Below are positions 18,166 through 26,673 of a DNA stretch of 37,047 nt, piece by piece. The stretch spans positions 1 through 37,047 of the forward strand of contig VFKA01000060.1 in the NCBI GenBank assembly GCA_009885795.1, written 5' to 3'. Made by a program: the position numbers and the translations under genes. Below the pieces are notes generated by a model, which searched no databases, was not told the origin of the DNA, and was given only the letters and a program-made list of their open reading frames with translations. Position 1 is the stretch's first letter. The number at the start of each line of letters is the position of its first letter. The DNA comes from Rhodospirillales bacterium (GTDB taxonomy: Bacteria > Pseudomonadota > Alphaproteobacteria > Dongiales > Dongiaceae).

Positions 18166-18420
18166 ATGTCGACCAATATCATCGAACTCGGCCAGGCAAA
18201 AGGGTCGGGCGTTCCGGCCGCCGGCATGCCAAGCCGGGCCCGCGCCGCGGCGCTGGCCGACGTCGAGACATTCGCGGGATTCGTCCGCATGCGCGGCATT
18301 CTTGGCGACGCCGCCGCGTTGCCCGGTTCGCCTAAGCGGATCCACGGCGCGCTTGCCTATGTCACCGGCCGCATCGAGGCGCTGCTCGGCGCATCGCGCC
18401 GCGCCGCGCCCCTCGGCTAG
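18166..18420 (+). CDS. Small protein of unknown function (84 residues)
   Basis: Not recognised. It begins MSTNIIELGQAKG, with a Gly/Ala-rich segment to about residue 30, then an amphipathic helix (ALADVETFAGFVRMRGIL) and a second helix (IHGALAYVTGRIEALLG). No signal peptide or membrane segment is visible. GAGGAA (18152-18157) lies 8 bp before the ATG, which supports translation. Third-position GC bias looks like the neighbouring genes. Its stop shares the bases CTAG with the stop of the convergent SDR. It stands alone beside a two-component pair, so it may be a regulated effector or regulator of that pair, but nothing in the sequence proves it. Confidence 0.6.
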   Translation: MSTNIIELGQAKGSGVPAAGMPSRARAAALADVETFAGFVRMRGILGDAAALPGSPKRIHGALAYVTGRIEALLGASRRAAPLG

Positions 18421-19175
18421 ACGCGCCCGGCGGTGCTGCCGCCGTCGATGGCGACGATGGCGCCGGTCATGAAGGCGGCGGCCGGCGCGGCCATGGAGAG
18501 AACCCAGGCCGCGATCTCCGACGGCTCGGCGATCCGGCGCGCGGGCGCCCAACGGCTGTAGAATTCGATATAGGCCTTGGCGTCGCCGCTCGCTTCGGCG
18601 CATTCGCGCATGAGGTCGGTATTCATCGCCCCGGGGCAAAGGCAGTTCACGCGAATGTCGGGCGCCAGCTCGATGGCGAGCGCGCGGGTGAGATTGATGA
18701 CTCCGCCCTTGGCCGCGCAATAGGCCACGTTCTTGGGCACGCCGATGAGCCCCAGCTCCGAGGCGATGTTGACGATGCACCCCCGGCTCGCGGCCAGCCA
18801 GGGAATCGCCGACCGGGCGCAGAAGAAACTTCCCTTGAGGATCGTGTCGACGTGCTTGTCCCAGATTTCCTCGGTGTGCTTCTCGATGCTCATCTCCCAA
18901 TTGACGGCCGCGTTGTTGACCAGCACGTCGAGGCGCCCGAGCGCGGCGGTTGCTCGATCGACCGCGGCCGCGCATCCGCTTGCGGTCGAGATATCGGCCG
19001 GCGCCGCCGCCAGCCGCGGCCCCCCGCCAAGATCGGCGATCGTCGCCGCGACCTTGACCGAGTCGAGGTCATTGACGGCCACGGCGGCGCCCGCCGCATG
19101 AAAGGCCCGGGCGATCTCCTTGCCGAGACCCCGCGCCGCGCCGGTCACGAGGACGGCCTTGCCGGTGAAATCCAT
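18417..19175 (-). CDS. Short-chain dehydrogenase/reductase in potBC operon
   Basis: Classical SDR of 252 residues: TGAARGLG (11-18), NNAA (87-90), Ser139, Tyr152 and Lys156 (YCAAK), and C-terminal IDGGS. The start at 19175 is preceded directly by GGGGAG at about 3-8 bp. It lies 13 bp downstream of the potC-like gene and so is the last member of that operon. It may oxidise the alcohol of the imported amine or its product (for example an amino-alcohol or 3-hydroxy acid), which is inference. Its stop overlaps that of the convergent small-protein gene. Confidence 0.88.
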   Translation of the reverse strand: MDFTGKAVLVTGAARGLGKEIARAFHAAGAAVAVNDLDSVKVAATIADLGGGPRLAAAPADISTASGCAAAVDRATAALGRLDVLVNNAAVNWEMSIEKHTEEIWDKHVDTILKGSFFCARSAIPWLAASRGCIVNIASELGLIGVPKNVAYCAAKGGVINLTRALAIELAPDIRVNCLCPGAMNTDLMRECAEASGDAKAYIEFYSRWAPARRIAEPSEIAAWVLSMAAPAAAFMTGAIVAIDGGSTAGRV

Positions 19176-19188
19176 GATCTCCCCTTCC

Positions 19189-19971
19189 CTATCCGCGGTA
19201 TCGGCTCGAATGAAGCGCCACCAGGGTCGAGCCGATGGTGAGCACCAGCAGGATGGTGGCGATGGCATTGATCGTCGGGTTGAGCGAGGTTCGCACCATC
19301 CCCCAAACGAGCGTCGGCAGCGTGTTGCCGCTGCCGATCGTGAAGAAGGCGATGATGAAATCGTCGAGCGAAATGGCGGCCGCGATGAGGGCGGCGCCGA
19401 CGATGGAGGTCCGCGCCATCGGCAGCGTCACCGTGAGGAAGGCGACGAACGGCGTCGCCCCGAGGTCGCGGGCGCTCTGCGCGGCCGCCTCGTCCATGGT
19501 CGCCAGGCGCGCCTGGACGATGAGGACGACGAAGGGCTGGGTGATGACAAGATGGCCCAGCACGACCGTATGAAGCCCGAGGGGCACGTCGAGGACGCGC
19601 ACGAAGAAGGACAGGAGCGCGATGCCGATAAGGAGGGCCGGCAGCATCACCGGCAGGCTGGCCAGCAACAAGGCGATACCGGCCTGTCGCGGCGGAAGGT
19701 GCTTGAGCCCCATGGCCGCCATGGTGCCGATGACCGTGGACGCCGCGCCAACCGCCCCGGCGACGATGAGCGAATTGGTAAAGGCCGGCCGGAAATAATC
19801 GAGATCGAACAGCCGGCGGTACCAGTCGAGGGTCAAGCCCCCCATCGGGAAGTTCGTCACCGGGTTGGCGCCGAAGCTGAACAGCACCACCAGCACGAGC
19901 GGCGTCATCATGAAGACGACCACCAGCGCGCCGAAGAAGCGCCATGCCGTGTCGCGGCCCAAGGCGCTCAT
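19189..19971 (-). CDS. potC: ABC transporter permease, PotC-like
   Basis: Inner-membrane permease of 260 residues with six predicted helices (first about 12-32) and the EAA motif AARDLGATPFVAFLTVTLP-like sequence after DEAAAQS. The conserved AAISLDDFIIAFF of PotC/YdcV proteins is present. ATG at 19971 overlaps the preceding TGA as ATGA (19968-19971). It forms a heterodimer with PotB. There is no ATPase or binding protein in this operon; the potA-like gene at 3697-4806 is the obvious ATPase candidate. Confidence 0.92.
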   Translation of the reverse strand: MSALGRDTAWRFFGALVVVFMMTPLVLVVLFSFGANPVTNFPMGGLTLDWYRRLFDLDYFRPAFTNSLIVAGAVGAASTVIGTMAAMGLKHLPPRQAGIALLLASLPVMLPALLIGIALLSFFVRVLDVPLGLHTVVLGHLVITQPFVVLIVQARLATMDEAAAQSARDLGATPFVAFLTVTLPMARTSIVGAALIAAAISLDDFIIAFFTIGSGNTLPTLVWGMVRTSLNPTINAIATILLVLTIGSTLVALHSSRYRG

Positions 19972-20789
19972 CGCCGCCTCGTCAGATACGCGGCCGCGGC
20001 GATCGCCAGCGCCGAGGCCGCCAGGATCGAGAACGACATGGCGCTGCCCATGGGCCAGTCGAAGCGGAGCGAGAATTGCTGCTCGATGAAGTCGCCCACC
20101 ATGGACGTATAGGGGCCGCCGACGAAGCGCGGCGTCACGTAATCGCCCGCCGCGATCAGGAACGACAAGGCAAAGGCAACGAGCAGGCCGAACCGGCATT
20201 GCGGCAGGACGATGCCCAGGAACACTTCATGCGGGCGGGCACCGAGGTCGCGCGCGGCGTCGATGGTGATGTCCTCGATGTTGCGCATCGAACCATGGAT
20301 CGGCAACACCGCCAAGGGCAGCAGGAAATGCACGAGGGTCACCACCACCGCGCCGGGATTGTAGATGAAGATGGTGAGCGGCTCGTCCACCACGCCCAAG
20401 GCCAGGAGCGCGCTGTTGAGGATGCCCTCGGTTCCGAGGATGCTCTTCCAGGAATAGATCTTGACCAGATAGCCGCCGAAGAGGGTGACGAGCGTCATGA
20501 ACAGAAGCAGCGGACCCAGCCGGCCGGCCTTGAACCGGATGACGTAGGCAAAGCCGAACGCCACCGCCGTGGTCGCCAAGCCGACCGCGAACGCGATGGC
20601 GAGCGTCCTTGCGCCCATGTCGCCGTAGCGCGCGAAGGCCTTGGCGTAGTTCATGAGGGTGAAGTCCGGCTGCACCCGCATCGCCTTCACCGACCAGAAG
20701 CTCATGGCGAAGAACGAGGCAAGCGGCACGACGAACAACGCGCCGAAAACGGCGGCGCCCGGCGCCAATAGCAACCAGCGGCGATTCAT
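19968..20789 (-). CDS. potB: ABC transporter permease, PotB-like
   Basis: Inner-membrane permease of 273 residues with six predicted helices, the first at about 5-27. The EAA motif ITIDAARDLGARPHEVFLGI is at about residue 180, and the C-terminal part contains GDYVTPRFVGG, a hallmark of PotB/YdcU proteins. ATG at 20789 is the first start. It is divergent from the SHMT-like gene across 113 bp holding a dyad, so the two operons may be co-controlled. Substrates of this family include polyamines, betaines, carnitine and opines; no choice can be made. Confidence 0.92.
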   Translation of the reverse strand: MNRRWLLLAPGAAVFGALFVVPLASFFAMSFWSVKAMRVQPDFTLMNYAKAFARYGDMGARTLAIAFAVGLATTAVAFGFAYVIRFKAGRLGPLLLFMTLVTLFGGYLVKIYSWKSILGTEGILNSALLALGVVDEPLTIFIYNPGAVVVTLVHFLLPLAVLPIHGSMRNIEDITIDAARDLGARPHEVFLGIVLPQCRFGLLVAFALSFLIAAGDYVTPRFVGGPYTSMVGDFIEQQFSLRFDWPMGSAMSFSILAASALAIAAAAYLTRRR

Positions 20790-20829
20790 GTTTGTCGGCT
20801 CATTGGACCGGACTCCCCCGCCACGATAT

Positions 20830-20875
20830 GAAGCTTGTCTTGAACATGCAACCGAAGCCTGTTTTCAATAGCTTC
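20830..20875. promoter_or_regulatory. Imperfect dyad in the potB / SHMT-like divergent promoter region
   Basis: GAAGCT (20830-20835) and TTGAA (20840-20844) face TTCAA (20864-20868) and AGCTTC (20870-20875). The arms are in inverted orientation but unequally spaced: four bases separate the left pair and one the right. The position, about 40 bp upstream of potB and 28 bp upstream of the SHMT-like start, suits an operator. Low certainty, because the arms are interrupted. Confidence 0.35.
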
Positions 20876-20902
20876 AAGAAAATTTCAACCAAGGACGAGC
20901 GG

Positions 20903-22342
20903 ATGACAATGGATGCCGGCCGTAACGGAAGGAACGTCTTCGAAGTGCATGACCCGGAGGCGCTGGCCAAGGCGCGCGCCGTGCTCGATGCCTGCGCCGA
21001 TGCCGCCGCGATGGGCGATGCCATCACCAAGGCGGTCAGGCGCAACGCCGAATGGCGTGGGATCCAGTGCATCAACCTTCTGGCGCCCGAGGCGCCGACA
21101 AGCCTGGGCGTGCGCGCGCTTCTGTCCGCCGAAATCGGCACCCGCGCCGCCGAAGGCCATATCGGCGCCGTCAACCGCTGGTTCGCCGGCACAAAATACA
21201 TCGACGAGGTGGAGGCGCTTTGCGTCGAGCTGCTGAAGCAGCACTTCCGCTGCGCCTATGCCGACCACCGGCTTTGCGCCAGCATGATCGGCAACGCCGT
21301 CGTCTATACGGCGCTGAGCGAGCCCGGCGACGTGATCATGAGCGTCCCGCAACCGCTCGGCGGCCATTCCTCGAACCGGCCGGATGGGCCGGCGGGAGCG
21401 ATGGGACGCAAGATCGTCGACATCCCCTTCGATCCGCACGAATTGGTCGTGGACATCGATACGTTCCGCAAAGTCGCCCCCCTGGTGCGTCCGCGGCTGG
21501 TGGCGCTCGGGCTGTCGATGACCCTCTTCGCCCAGCCGGTCGCCGAGATGAAGCGGGTGATCGAGGAATGGGGCGGCCGCCTCTTCTTCGACGCCGCGCA
21601 CCAGTTGGGCTTGATCGGCGGCGGCACGTTCCAGGACCCGTTGAAGGAGGGCGCCGACATCGTCACCGGCTCCGCCGGCAAGACCTTCGCCGGTCCGCAA
21701 TCGGGCATCCTGCTCTGGGACGATGCACAACTCACCGAGCCGGTCACGACCGCCGTGTTCCCGATCTGGGCCGCCACCCACCAGGTGAACCGCGTGGCCG
21801 CGCTGGCGTTCGCCACCGCCGAGGCCATCGCCTACGGCGCCAGGCTGCAGAGCCAGATCGTGCGCAACGCCAAGGCGCTGGCCCGCGCGCTGGCCGAGCG
21901 CGGATTGCCGCTCCTGGGCGCGCACAAGGACTTCACCGAGACGCATCAGGTGATCGCCGACGTGCGCGCCTTCGGCCGCGGACTCACCGTGGCGCAGGCG
22001 CTGGAGCGCGCCGACATCATCGTCAACAAGAACCTGATCCCGAACGACGCGGCCGCGGATTGGGACTATCCCAGCGGCATCCGCATGGGCACGATCGAGG
22101 TGACGCGGTTCGGCATGATGGAAAGCGAGATGGAAACGATCGCGGAGCTGATCGCGCGCGTGGTCGTGCGCGGCGAGCCGCCCGAGCGCGTGAAGAGCGA
22201 GGCCGACGCGCTCCGCGCCGGGTTCCAGACGATCTACTATTCGTTCGATGCCGGATTGCCGCCGGGCATTCGCGAAGGCAACGGCTTGCCCACGACCGGG
22301 GTCGGAGCCCCTTTCCCGATGCCCGACTGGGCGAAATCGTGA
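20903..22342 (+). CDS. SHMT-like fold-type I PLP enzyme
   Basis: A 479-residue pyridoxal-phosphate enzyme resembling serine hydroxymethyltransferase. AEGHIGAVNRWFAGTKYIDEVE matches the SHMT AEGYPG..Y.GC..VD region. FFDAAHQLGL gives the PLP-stacking Asp230 and His233, and SAGKTFAGPQSG holds the presumed Schiff-base Lys260. SRMGTIEVTRFG-like RMGTIEVTRFG matches the folate/substrate C-terminal element. The start at 20903 has AAGGA at 7 bp spacing; an in-frame TTG 111 bp upstream is less likely. It overlaps the next gene, an MttB-family methyltransferase, as GTGA. It could cleave a 3-hydroxy amino acid by retro-aldol reaction or move one-carbon units. True SHMT residues for folate were not verified, so it is called SHMT-like only. 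Confidence 0.8.
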   Translation: MTMDAGRNGRNVFEVHDPEALAKARAVLDACADAAAMGDAITKAVRRNAEWRGIQCINLLAPEAPTSLGVRALLSAEIGTRAAEGHIGAVNRWFAGTKYIDEVEALCVELLKQHFRCAYADHRLCASMIGNAVVYTALSEPGDVIMSVPQPLGGHSSNRPDGPAGAMGRKIVDIPFDPHELVVDIDTFRKVAPLVRPRLVALGLSMTLFAQPVAEMKRVIEEWGGRLFFDAAHQLGLIGGGTFQDPLKEGADIVTGSAGKTFAGPQSGILLWDDAQLTEPVTTAVFPIWAATHQVNRVAALAFATAEAIAYGARLQSQIVRNAKALARALAERGLPLLGAHKDFTETHQVIADVRAFGRGLTVAQALERADIIVNKNLIPNDAAADWDYPSGIRMGTIEVTRFGMMESEMETIAELIARVVVRGEPPERVKSEADALRAGFQTIYYSFDAGLPPGIREGNGLPTTGVGAPFPMPDWAKS

Positions 22343-23877
22343 CCGCGACGATCAAGAAACGGGCGCGGGTTCGCGATCCTTCTTCCCGGCGGGTCGGCGT
22401 GCATCAGCGGCCGTGGCGCCTGACGCGCAATCCCTATCCTCCGATCGAGCCGCTGTCGGCCGACGAGATCGAGAGCATCCACCAGGCCTCGCTCACGATC
22501 CTCGAGGAGATGGGAATACGGATCATGCTGCCCGAGGCGCTCGCCGTCTTCCGGCAAGCCGGCGCCGATGTGGACGACGGCCTCCAGCATGTGCGCATCG
22601 AGCGCGGTCTCATCGACAAGGCGCTGGCCACGACGCCCACCCAATTCACGCTCCATGCCCGCAATCCCGAACGCCATGTGCCGTTCGGCGGCAACTGGAC
22701 CGCCTTCGGCACGGTTGGCGGCGCCCCCAACGTTTCCGATTTGGATGGCGGAAGGCGGCCCGGTAACTACCGCGATTTTTGCGAACTCATCAAGCTGTCG
22801 CAATCGCTGAACGTCGTCCATTTCCATTGCGGCTATGCGCCGGAGCCGATCGACATCGACGTCGCGATCCGCCACCTGGTGGCGACGCAGGCCTATCTCA
22901 CTCTAAGCGACAAGGCCATATTTTCGTTCACCTTCACGCCGCAGCGCATGCAGGACACCTTCGAGATGGTGCGCATCGCGCGCGGCGTCAGCGCCGAGAC
23001 GATGATGCGCGAGCCCAGCTTCTATTCGATCGTCAACACCAACTCGCCGCTCGTCATCGACCGGCCGATGCTGTGGGGCATCATCGAGATGGCGCGGCTC
23101 AATCAGATTCTTTGCGTGACGCCCTTCACGCTCGCCGGCGCCATGGCGCCGATCACGCTCCCCGGCGCGCTCGCCCAAGCCAATGCCGAGGCGCTGGCCG
23201 CGATCGTGCTGTCGCAGAGCGTTCGGCCCGGCGCGCCCGTCATCTATGGCGGGTTCACCCCCAACGTCGACATGCGCTCGGGCGCGCCCGCCTTCGGCAC
23301 GCCGGAATACATCAAGTCGGCGCTCATCGGAGGGCAGATGGCGCGGCGCTATCGCCTTCCCTACCGCTCGTCGAACGTCAACAGCTCGAACGCGCCCGAC
23401 GCGCAATCGGCCTATGAGGGTGCCATGTCGATCTGGGGCGCGCTGATGGGGCATTGCAACATGCTGGCGCACGGCGTCGGGTGGCTCGAAGGCGGTTTGG
23501 TGGCGTCCTATGAGAAATACATCATCGACGCCGAGATGCTGCAGACCATGGCGGCCTTTTTCGAGCCCGAGAAAGTCGACGAAGGAACCCTCGCGCTCGA
23601 CGCCATTCGCGAAGTCGGGCCCGGCGGGCACTTCTTCGGCGCCAAGCATACCTTGGAACGCTACGAAACCGCGTTCTACACGCCGCTGTTGTCGGACTGG
23701 CGCACCTATCAGCAGTGGAGCGCCGACGGCGCGCTCAGTGCCACGCAGAGGGCGAACAAGATCTGGAAGACGCTGCTGGCGGAGTACGAGCCGCCGGCCA
23801 TGGACCCGGCGGTCAGGGAGGAGCTCGACGCCTTCGTCGAGCGCCGCACCCGCGAAGGCGGCGCGCCGATTCCTTAG
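22339..23877 (+). CDS. MttB-family methyltransferase (trimethylamine methyltransferase homologue, no pyrrolysine)
   Basis: A 512-residue TIM-barrel protein of the trimethylamine methyltransferase family. Members move a methyl group from a quaternary or tertiary amine to a corrinoid protein. The frame has no internal TAG, so it is a non-pyrrolysine homologue, like MtgB (glycine betaine) and relatives. Visible elements are PYPPIEPLSADEIESIHQAS at the start, TPFTLAGAMAPITLPGALAQ in the middle and GHCNMLAHGVGWLEGGL toward the C-terminus. Translation starts at GTG 22339, overlapping the preceding stop as GTGA, so the two proteins are coupled. No corrinoid protein or methylcobamide:THF transferase gene is in the window. 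Substrate unknown. Confidence 0.88.
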   Translation: MTATIKKRARVRDPSSRRVGVHQRPWRLTRNPYPPIEPLSADEIESIHQASLTILEEMGIRIMLPEALAVFRQAGADVDDGLQHVRIERGLIDKALATTPTQFTLHARNPERHVPFGGNWTAFGTVGGAPNVSDLDGGRRPGNYRDFCELIKLSQSLNVVHFHCGYAPEPIDIDVAIRHLVATQAYLTLSDKAIFSFTFTPQRMQDTFEMVRIARGVSAETMMREPSFYSIVNTNSPLVIDRPMLWGIIEMARLNQILCVTPFTLAGAMAPITLPGALAQANAEALAAIVLSQSVRPGAPVIYGGFTPNVDMRSGAPAFGTPEYIKSALIGGQMARRYRLPYRSSNVNSSNAPDAQSAYEGAMSIWGALMGHCNMLAHGVGWLEGGLVASYEKYIIDAEMLQTMAAFFEPEKVDEGTLALDAIREVGPGGHFFGAKHTLERYETAFYTPLLSDWRTYQQWSADGALSATQRANKIWKTLLAEYEPPAMDPAVREELDAFVERRTREGGAPIP

Positions 23878-23888
23878 AGTTTGATTGG

Positions 23889-24051
23889 AAAAAGGGGACG
23901 CTTCCCTTTTCCTTTGGGAATGGAAACTGACGTATTTCCTACATATGTCATTGCCGGGCTTGACCCGGCAATCCATGGTGCCGTGGGCGGAATGGATGCC
24001 CGGCTCGGGGGCCGGGCATGACAAACAACGAAAATGGGGTGCGTCCCCTTT
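23889..24051. repeat. Composite palindromic repeat between mttB-like and PLP genes
   Basis: The outer ends share AAAGGGGACGC in inverted orientation (23891-23901 and 24041-24051), each also folding as a small hairpin. Inside lie ATTGCCGGG-CTTGA-CCCGGCAAT (23950-23972) and ATGCCCGGC-TCGGGG-GCCGGGCAT (23996-24019). Most of the 303-bp gap 23878-24180 is this structure; the rest holds no gene, only the ribosome-binding site of the next gene. The inner pair resembles a common alphaproteobacterial REP. Confidence 0.7.
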
Positions 24052-24180
24052 GTTTGGTGTCGATGGCGGGTGGCTATCGCCCCGTTGCGCCGCCTCGGCC
24101 GCCCCGATACTGTGGCGTGCTTCCTGGAAGGGCGGCGAACCGGCGCCTCCGCCGGCGGTGGGTTAAGGAACGAGTGCGGC

Positions 24181-25680
24181 ATGGCCATCGAAGCCCGAAC
24201 CAGCGACATCGCGGACCGCGCGGCCTATGACAGCGCCGTAGAGCATCTGCGCCGGGCGCGGGTTCTGTTGCCGACGTTCTCGCAATTGGCCGATCCCACG
24301 ACCATCCCCGCCGATATCGCCACGATGCTGGAATCGGTCGAGCCCGACGCGCCGCGCCCGGCCAATCTCTTCCGGGTCCACTGGAACAACGATGCCAATC
24401 GCACCGGCCGGACCGAAATTCCCGGCCACCTGGTTCTGCCCGAGGCTCTGACCGGGACCAAGGCGCGCATCGTCGTGGCGCTGGGCTACCGTTTCCCCCT
24501 CATCGCCGCGCACAAGGTGCTGGCCGCCTATGGCTGCCTGGTGCCGCGCCTCGTCACCGGCCGTTTCGATCCGGCCCGGCATCGGGCGGTGTGGCCGTCG
24601 ACGGGAAACTACTGCCGCGGCGGCGTCGCGATCTCGCGCATCCTCGGCTGCCGCGGCGTCGCCGTCCTGCCGGAAGGGATGAGCGCCGAGCGATTCGCGT
24701 GGCTTGGGCGCTGGGTCGGCGATCCCGGCGATATCGTCCGCACGACGGGATCGGAAAGCAACGTCAAGGAGATCTACGACGCCTGCGCCCGGCTCGCCAA
24801 GGATCCGGCGAACGTCATCCTCAATCAGTTTTCGGAGTTCGGGAATTACCTGGCACACTATCTATGCACCGGAAGGGCGCTCGAGGGCATCTACGAGCAC
24901 CAGCGCACCGGTCAACCGGCCTTGGAACTCGCGGCGTTTGTCGCCGGCACCGGCTCGGCCGGAACGCTGGGCGCCGGCGATTATCTCAAGGAACGCCACC
25001 GCGCCCGGATCGTCGCCGTCGAGCCGATCGAATGCCCGACCCTGCTCTACAACGGCTACGGCGAACACAATATCCAAGGCATCGGCGACAAGCACGTCCC
25101 CTTCATTCACAACGTCATGAACACCGACATGGTGGTGGGCGTGTCCGACAAGGCCAGCGACCGCCTCAATCTCGTGTTCAACAGCGAAGCGGGGCGATCC
25201 TATCTGACCAAGCGCCTGGGTCTCGACCCGGCGCTGGTGCGCGGCCTCGCCGCCTTGGGGTTGTCGGGGATCGCCAACGTGCTGGCCGCGATCAAGACGG
25301 CCAAGCGCCTCGATCTCTCCGAGAATCACGCGATCCTGACGGTGGCGACCGACGGCGCCGAGCTCTATGCCAGCGAGCGCGACAAGGTGGCGGCAGCCCA
25401 CTATCCGAACGGCTTCGACGAAGTCGCGGCCGCCGCGGCGTTCGGCCAGCATGTCGCCGGCATCGCCGACGATCACGTTCTCGAATTGACGCACCGGGAA
25501 AGGCGCCGGATCTTCAATCTCGGCTATTTCACCTGGGTGGAGCAACAAGGTGTTCCCTTGGATGAATTCGACGCTCGGAAAGACCAGGGTTTTTGGCTAG
25601 GGTTGCGCGACCTGCTTCCGGTTTGGGACCGCAGGATCGAGGAATTCAACAGCCGGACCGGCGTGAATCGGCCTGGCTAG
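24181..25680 (+). CDS. Fold-type II PLP-dependent enzyme (cysteine synthase/tryptophan synthase beta-like), unknown substrate
   Basis: A 499-residue protein of the type usually labelled PLP-dependent protein subunit beta. Lys112 in [14 protein letters not shown] is the probable Schiff-base lysine, STGNYCRGG resembles the asparagine loop, and [15 protein letters not shown] is the phosphate-binding Gly-rich loop. The 100-residue N-terminal extension and the C-terminal segment after about 420 are longer than in cysteine synthase. ATG at 24181 is preceded by AAGGAACGAG. It lies between the MttB and CoA-transferase genes, 39 bp before the latter. Elimination or replacement chemistry on an amino acid is likely for the fold; no specific reaction is claimed. 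Confidence 0.8.
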   Translation: MAIEARTSDIADRAAYDSAVEHLRRARVLLPTFSQLADPTTIPADIATMLESVEPDAPRPANLFRVHWNNDANRTGRTEIPGHLVLPEALTGTKARIVVALGYRFPLIAAHKVLAAYGCLVPRLVTGRFDPARHRAVWPSTGNYCRGGVAISRILGCRGVAVLPEGMSAERFAWLGRWVGDPGDIVRTTGSESNVKEIYDACARLAKDPANVILNQFSEFGNYLAHYLCTGRALEGIYEHQRTGQPALELAAFVAGTGSAGTLGAGDYLKERHRARIVAVEPIECPTLLYNGYGEHNIQGIGDKHVPFIHNVMNTDMVVGVSDKASDRLNLVFNSEAGRSYLTKRLGLDPALVRGLAALGLSGIANVLAAIKTAKRLDLSENHAILTVATDGAELYASERDKVAAAHYPNGFDEVAAAAAFGQHVAGIADDHVLELTHRERRRIFNLGYFTWVEQQGVPLDEFDARKDQGFWLGLRDLLPVWDRRIEEFNSRTGVNRPG

Positions 25681-25719
25681 GCGGCGGTGGATCGGCGGCG
25701 GAGACGAAAGGGCATCGGC

Positions 25720-26673
25720 GTGGTGGAATCCTATCTGGACCTTCGAGGCAAGATCGCTTCCCGCGACCGGAGCCTGCGCGAGAAGGTGATGTCGCTCGAG
25801 GAGGCGTGCAAGCTGGTTCGCGACGGCGATCACGTGGCGCTCGGCGGCTGCACGTTGTCGCGCACGCCGATGGCGATGATCTGGGCGCTGATCCGTGCCG
25901 GGCGTAAGAACCTCACCGTTTCGCGCAGCATCGTCTCGACCGAAGGCGATTTGCTCTTTGCCTCCGGTGCCGGCGCCCGCATCGTCACGAGCTGGTTCAG
26001 CCAAGGGATCGTCTGGGGCGTGTCGAAGGTGATGCGCCAGTACACCGAGACGGGCCGGGCGAAATTCGAGGAATGGAGCCACATGGCGATGGGCCTGCGC
26101 TACCGCGCCGGCGCCATGGGGGTGCCGTTCATGCCGATGCGCTCGATGATGGGCTCCGACGTGGCCGGGCAACTCGATTCCTGGCGCGAGATGACCTGCC
26201 CCTTCACCGGCGAGAAACTGATGCTGGTCCCGGCGCTCAATCCCGACGTGGCGCTCGTCCACGTGCAGCGCTGCGATCCTTACGGCAATGCGCAGATCGA
26301 CGGTCTCCAGTTCATGGACATCGATATCCCGATGGCGGCGACGCGCGTCATTCTGACGACCGAGCGCATCGTCTCCAACGACCAGATAAGGCGCGCGCCC
26401 GACCAGACCAAAATCCCTTTCTTCACCGTCGATGCCGTGGTCGAGGTGCCGTTCGGCTCGGCTCCGCACGAGTGCTACGGCCTGTACGAACCGTATTTCG
26501 GGCATCTCGATTCCTATGCCGAGGCGACCAAGCGCGACCCCGAGGCTGGCGTGAAACAGTATCTCGACCGCCACTATCATGGCCCCAAGAACTGGGCGGA
26601 GTATCTGGGACTTCTCGGCATCGAAAACATGCTCGATGCCTCCCGACGGGGTCGGAGCATCCACGATGACTGA
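25720..26673 (+). CDS. CoA-transferase subunit alpha, glutaconate CoA-transferase (GctA)-like
   Basis: A 317-residue alpha subunit of a class I CoA-transferase. The N-terminal region LREKVMSLEEACKLVRDGDH leads into VALGGCTLSRTPMAM, the usual GG-containing CoA-binding segment, and RCDPYGNAQIDG is the conserved G-N-A-Q element. GTG at 25720 (with AAAGG about 7 bp upstream) is preferred; GTG at 25687 would add an Arg-rich extension. The gene overlaps the beta subunit by 8 bp. The complex would move CoA between carboxylates, or in the related IpdAB family hydrolyse a cyclic diketone CoA ester. Which one cannot be told. Confidence 0.88.
   Translation: MVESYLDLRGKIASRDRSLREKVMSLEEACKLVRDGDHVALGGCTLSRTPMAMIWALIRAGRKNLTVSRSIVSTEGDLLFASGAGARIVTSWFSQGIVWGVSKVMRQYTETGRAKFEEWSHMAMGLRYRAGAMGVPFMPMRSMMGSDVAGQLDSWREMTCPFTGEKLMLVPALNPDVALVHVQRCDPYGNAQIDGLQFMDIDIPMAATRVILTTERIVSNDQIRRAPDQTKIPFFTVDAVVEVPFGSAPHECYGLYEPYFGHLDSYAEATKRDPEAGVKQYLDRHYHGPKNWAEYLGLLGIENMLDASRRGRSIHDD

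Noticed and set aside
22339-23877. Pyrrolysine in the MttB homologue
   Set aside because: No in-frame TAG interrupts the gene before its terminal stop.
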